The notes under the pieces were generated by a model, which saw nothing but the letters and a program-made list of their open reading frames with translations, was not told the origin of the DNA and did no database searches. Positions 61,034-64,000 of a stretch of 64,000 nucleotides of DNA are shown here, in pieces. The first letter of the stretch is position 1. The number at the start of each line of letters is the position of its first letter. A program made the translations under genes and the position numbers. The DNA is taken from positions 49,909 through 113,908 of the forward strand of contig DATHEQ010000016.1 of NCBI GenBank assembly GCA_035318505.1, read 5' to 3'. The DNA is from DASWDH01 sp035318505 (GTDB taxonomy: Bacteria; Myxococcota_A; Polyangia; Polyangiales; Polyangiaceae).

Positions 61034-61942
61034 ATGGCCGCGAAGAAATCCCCACCTGAGACCAAGCGCACGCGTCGGACGCCTTTATTTCCCGCCGCCT
61101 CATTTGAGGAGGCAATGGCCCTAGCCAGCGCGATCCAAAAACACGCCGCGGGCCAGAAGGTTAGGCGGCTGACCCTGTTCGACAACATGGGCAAGTCGCC
61201 CGACAGTGGCCCGAGCCGCCAGCTCATCGTTAACTCCAACAAGTACGGACTTACGAAGGGAAACTACACATCGGAACACCTTGAATTGACGCCGGGAGGA
61301 GCACTCGCCACGGGAGCAGACGTTCCTGCGCGAGAGAAGCTCGCAGCACGGTTCAAGCTGGCCATTGATGGTATCGCTCCCTTCAAGGCGCTCTATGACG
61401 CCTTGAAGGGAAACCGTCTGCCGGCGGCCTCGGTCCTGGAGGACAAAGCGAAGGAGCACGGCGTTCCCGCGGCTGACGCTAAGGAGTGCGTCGAACTCTT
61501 TATTGTCAATGCCAAATTTCTCGGGATTCTGAAACCTATCGCAGGCGCCGAACGAATCATCCCGCTTGAACAAGCGACTGAAGACCTGCCCGAAATAGGA
61601 TCGTCACCGAAAACAGATGACGTAGTAGACTCCGTCACACGGCCGACCGGCGTATCCGAGCGTCGAGCATCGGGCCCAAGTATCGGCTCGGACCCGGGTG
61701 GTTGGAGCTCCATTTGCTTCTACATTTCTCCCATAGGTGAACCGGACAGCGAGCAAAGGCAACACGCCGACCTCTTCTTGGGGTCGATTGTTGAGCCAGC
61801 GCTGGAGGAATTCGGCCTGAAGGTCGTCCGCGCGGACCGAATCGGCAAGCCTGGAATGAGCGGGTGCGGTGGGGACTCACTGCCTTCGATGCGCCGGCGC
61901 TGGTCGAGCGCGCGCTCGATCTCACGCTCGACGGCACCCTAA
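61034..61942 (+). pseudogene. TIR/deoxyribosyltransferase-like defence protein, truncated at its 3' end
   Basis: From ATG at 61034, about 190 residues form a helical domain (ALASAIQKHAAGQKVRRLTL, SRQLIVNSNKYGLTKGNY, YDALKGNRLPAASVLEDKAK) that I recall beside TIR-like effector domains. A second domain starts at SSICFYISPIGEPDSEQRQH with LFLGSIVEPALEEFGLKVVR and ADRIGKPGM. That is the first strand-helix-strand of a Rossmann-type, nucleoside deoxyribosyltransferase/TIR-like fold, usually about 130 residues. At about 61858 the similarity stops, and the frame continues only as Arg/Ser-rich readthrough of the M1 remnant. The catalytic half is therefore absent. A likely broken anti-phage or NAD-consuming gene. 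Confidence 0.6.
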
Positions 61943-62262
61943 AGACGCAAGAGCTTCGTGACGTGCTTCTAGCGTTCGTCCGGCGGCGGGCCACGGTCGA
62001 AGTGGCATTCGCGTGGGCCCAAAGGCACTTCGACGAGATCACCAAAGCGTCGCCCCACTTCGGGCCGCTCGTCCTCGCGCGGGTACCGGTCTCGCTCTCC
62101 AACGCCGAACGCGTGCGCGCCGTCGAGGCGTTTTTGCGGCCGCACTTGGAGAAGCTGGGCGGAGCTTCGGATTTGAAAGAGAACGTCGATGTCGGGCTCC
62201 GCTGCGCCGCGCTCGCCGACAAAGAAAGAAGCTCCACCGCCGCATGGCTCGCGGGGCGATAA
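61864..62262 (+). pseudogene. C-terminal remnant of an M1 aminopeptidase
   Basis: About 130 codons: WGLTAFDAPALVERALDLTL, then LKTQELRDVLLAFVRRRATV, HFDEITKASPHFGPLVLARV and VEAFLRPHLEKLGGASDL. This matches the end of the helical ERAP1-type domain, and aligns in pattern with the last 130 residues of the complete M1 protein at 15254 (there KLGARMPRPFVRRFVSLVGE and AAFFQTEAKHLDGAERALAQ). No zinc site remains. The fragment begins exactly where the truncated gene at 61034 loses its own family pattern, so this is a deletion or recombination scar. Confidence 0.7.
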
Positions 62263-62297
62263 CGGCGCGCCCGCAGACCGGCTGCCGGTAGCCGTCC

Positions 62298-63689
62298 TCA
62301 GCGCGCAAACTCGACGCCCACGCGAGCTCCGCCCTTTGCGCGGTTCTCCGCGAACACGCGCCCCTGGTGCGCTTCGGCGATCTTCTTGACCAGCGCAAGG
62401 CCGAGTCCCACCGATTCTTCGCCGTTCGAAGCGGACGACACGCGTTTGTAGAACGGCTCGAAAACACGCTGATCGTCGCCCGGAGCAAATCCTGGTCCGC
62501 CGTCTTCGACGACGAAGGCGACCATCCCGCCGCGCGACTCGACGCGCAAGGTCTCGACGCCGCCCGCGTGGCGCTTGGCGTTTTCGAGCAAGTTGGAGAC
62601 TGCGCGCGCGACGAGCGTCGCGTCGCCCGAGAACACGATGGGGCCGCCCGAGACTTCGAGACGCGATGCATCGACGCCGGTGCGCTCGAGCGCGTTCTTC
62701 GCGATCTCGATGGCGTCGAGATCGGTGCGGGTCAGCGCGGTGAAATCGATGCGCGAGCTCGCCAAGAGATCGGCCACCAGCGCGTCGATTTCGGTCACCT
62801 CGCGTTCGAGCTGCGCCATCTCGTCGAGGGGACCTTTGGGCGAGGGGCGCTCCGCGTTCGCTGCTGCAACCGACGTCGGCGCATCGCTCGCGTCTGGCCC
62901 GAGCGCGGCCCGGAGCTCGGCGAGCCGCGCCAGGTTGGCTTCTGCTTTTTCCCGCGCAAACTCGATGAGCAAACGCATACGCGAGAGGGGCGTACGTATC
63001 TCGTGCGATACCGTGGCGAGGAGCGCGCGCTGGTCGGCCAGCTGCTTCTCGATGCGCGAGGCCATCTCGTTCATGACATTGCCGACCATCACGAACTCCA
63101 TCCCTTGCCGGGGTGACAGCCGCACGCGACTCGCGAGCTGACCCTTGCCGATGTCTTGCGCCACGCGCGCGAGCTCGGAGAGCGGACGCACCAAGCGATG
63201 CGCGATGGCGCCCGACGCTCCCCACAGCATGGCGATGGCGACGGCAAAGGGAAGGAAGAACCCCGGGTGATGCCGGCGCGGCTCGCAAAGGTCGACCGAG
63301 CCAAGCACCGTTCCTTCGCGCTCGACCGGCGCAGTCACGTGCGATCCTTTGCATGCTTTGCCGAAAGTGCCGATGGTCTCGCCTTTCTCGTCGGCGAGCC
63401 GGACCTGGAGCTCGAGGTCGCGCGCGAGATCGCCGGCGAAGGTGTCGCGTCGCGCGGCATCGGTCCACACCACCGCAAACTGTCCGCCCACGAACGTCCG
63501 AGCCCGCGCAAGGCTCGGCCCCCAGCCAACCGCGCCGGCACGGTTGGCGAGCATCATCACGACGGCCGCCGTCACTGCGATCGAAACGCCGAACCAGACG
63601 AAGATCTTGCGGCGCAGGCGCGGACCGTGGAAATACCGGGCCGAATGCGGGCCCCACCGTTCGCGCCGGTGTTCGCGACCCCGCCTCAC
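62298..63689 (-). CDS. Two-component sensor histidine kinase (CpxA/EnvZ-like layout)
   Basis: 463 residues from GTG at 63689, which overlaps the stop of the response regulator (GTGA). Two membrane helices (about 30-50, IFVWFGVSIAVTAAVVMMLA; about 145-165, FFLPFAVAIAMLWGASGAIA) flank a periplasmic sensor of about 95 residues. A HAMP linker (HRLVRPLSELARVAQDIGKG) leads to HisKA with His in ATVSHEIRTPLSRMRLL (about 228), then the ATPase boxes: N in LVARAVSNLLENAKRHAGG, G1 in VVEDGGPGFAPGD, F in FEPFYKRVSS and G2 in GLGLALVKKIAEAHQG. A 40-residue insertion rich in Ala/Pro follows the HisKA first helix. Signal unknown. Confidence 0.95.
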   Translation of the reverse strand: MRRGREHRRERWGPHSARYFHGPRLRRKIFVWFGVSIAVTAAVVMMLANRAGAVGWGPSLARARTFVGGQFAVVWTDAARRDTFAGDLARDLELQVRLADEKGETIGTFGKACKGSHVTAPVEREGTVLGSVDLCEPRRHHPGFFLPFAVAIAMLWGASGAIAHRLVRPLSELARVAQDIGKGQLASRVRLSPRQGMEFVMVGNVMNEMASRIEKQLADQRALLATVSHEIRTPLSRMRLLIEFAREKAEANLARLAELRAALGPDASDAPTSVAAANAERPSPKGPLDEMAQLEREVTEIDALVADLLASSRIDFTALTRTDLDAIEIAKNALERTGVDASRLEVSGGPIVFSGDATLVARAVSNLLENAKRHAGGVETLRVESRGGMVAFVVEDGGPGFAPGDDQRVFEPFYKRVSSASNGEESVGLGLALVKKIAEAHQGRVFAENRAKGGARVGVEFAR

Positions 63690-64000
63690 AGCCGGTCTTT
63701 CACGAGCACGTATCCCACGCCGCGGATGGTCTTGATCTTTTTCGGCGAGCGCGGGTCGTCGCCGAGCTTCTGGCGTAGATGGGAGATGTGCACGTCGACG
63801 GTGCGGTCGCTCACGGTGACGTCGCCGCGCCCGGCTTCGCTCAGCAAGGCATCGCGCGCAACGACGCGCCCGGCGCGCCGCGCGAGCGCCAGCAAAATGT
63901 CGAACTCGATGCCGGTGAGCTCGATCTCGCGGCCTTCGACCCACGCCTTGTGGGCGGGCACGTCGATGGAGATTTCGTTGATGACGACGAGCTCGGCGTC
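63686..64000 (-). CDS. OmpR-family response regulator, C-terminal DNA-binding part (cut by window edge)
   Basis: The frame is open to the last base, reading DAELVVINEISIDVPAHKAW before the winged helix. The Trans_reg_C domain is clear: GREIELTGIEFDILLALARR, AGRVVARDALLSEAGRGD, VSDRTVDVHISHLRQKLGDD and IKTIRGVGYVLVKD. The receiver domain lies outside. Its stop overlaps the kinase GTG, so regulator and kinase form one transcript with the regulator first. Confidence 0.93.
   Translation of the reverse strand, partial: DAELVVINEISIDVPAHKAWVEGREIELTGIEFDILLALARRAGRVVARDALLSEAGRGDVTVSDRTVDVHISHLRQKLGDDPRSPKKIKTIRGVGYVLVKDRL

Noticed and set aside
61969..63657. 562-codon minus-strand Arg-rich frame over the kinase and M1 remnant
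   Set aside because: Out of frame with the kinase motifs and extremely Arg-rich.
1..64000. tRNA, rRNA, intact insertion sequence or prophage genes
   Set aside because: No cloverleaf, transposase motif, terminal inverted repeats or phage structural genes were recognised by eye; a covariance-model scan would be needed to be certain.

Overview
The window is high-GC, densely coded bacterial DNA that most resembles a Polyangiales-type myxobacterium (Myxococcota; Sorangium/Polyangium-like). Reasons: about a dozen predicted lipoproteins, four proteins with MYXO-CTERM-like tails (Cys-x-Cys or Cys-x-x-Cys, hydrophobic helix, Arg cluster), long Gly-rich or Pro-rich linkers, many GTG starts with ATGA/GTGA stop-start overlaps, and an alternative complex III operon joined to a caa3-type oxidase. 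No tRNA, rRNA, CRISPR array or intact insertion sequence was recognised. All family names come from reading motifs; no search was run.

Layout. 1-5.1 kb: the 3' end of a TonB-dependent receptor-like barrel, then an ECF sigma factor, a FecR/TPR protein, a secreted barrel-like protein and a Cys-rich lipoprotein, tightly packed on +. 5.1-8.8 kb: a DUF1552/DUF1592 pair on -, the latter with a C-terminal CBM2-like domain. 9-24.5 kb: mixed accessory and housekeeping genes (large membrane protein, S8 protease, PHB-depolymerase-like esterase, M1 aminopeptidase lipoprotein, alpha/beta hydrolase with a coupled 91-aa protein, Uup-like ABC-F ATPase, flotillin remnant, zinc-ribbon RNase HI, exported methyltransferase). 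24.6-26.7 kb: two paralogous Gly-rich lipoproteins ending in a strong terminator.

26.8-39.4 kb is the core of the window: a 12-gene operon on - (actABCDEF, an unnamed 137-aa membrane protein, sco, coxBACD). Nearly every gene overlaps the next by a stop-start or a few bases. ACIII oxidises quinol and hands electrons through haem c subunits to the CuA/haem c subunit of an A2-type oxidase, so the operon encodes a complete quinol-to-oxygen branch.

39.4-57.2 kb is accessory: gene remnants, a DUF1028 protein, amidohydrolase, HExxH metalloprotease, TolA-like repeat protein, FN3 and Cys-repeat secreted proteins, a P450/TetR pair with twin operators, a glutathione transferase and a beta-helix protein. 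57.3-62.3 kb looks like a decayed island: an AbiE-type toxin-antitoxin pair in toxin-first order, an unknown lipoprotein, a 3'-truncated TIR/deoxyribosyltransferase-like (defence-type) gene, and the orphan C-terminus of an M1 aminopeptidase. The window ends in a sensor kinase and the DNA-binding half of its OmpR-type regulator, cut by the edge.
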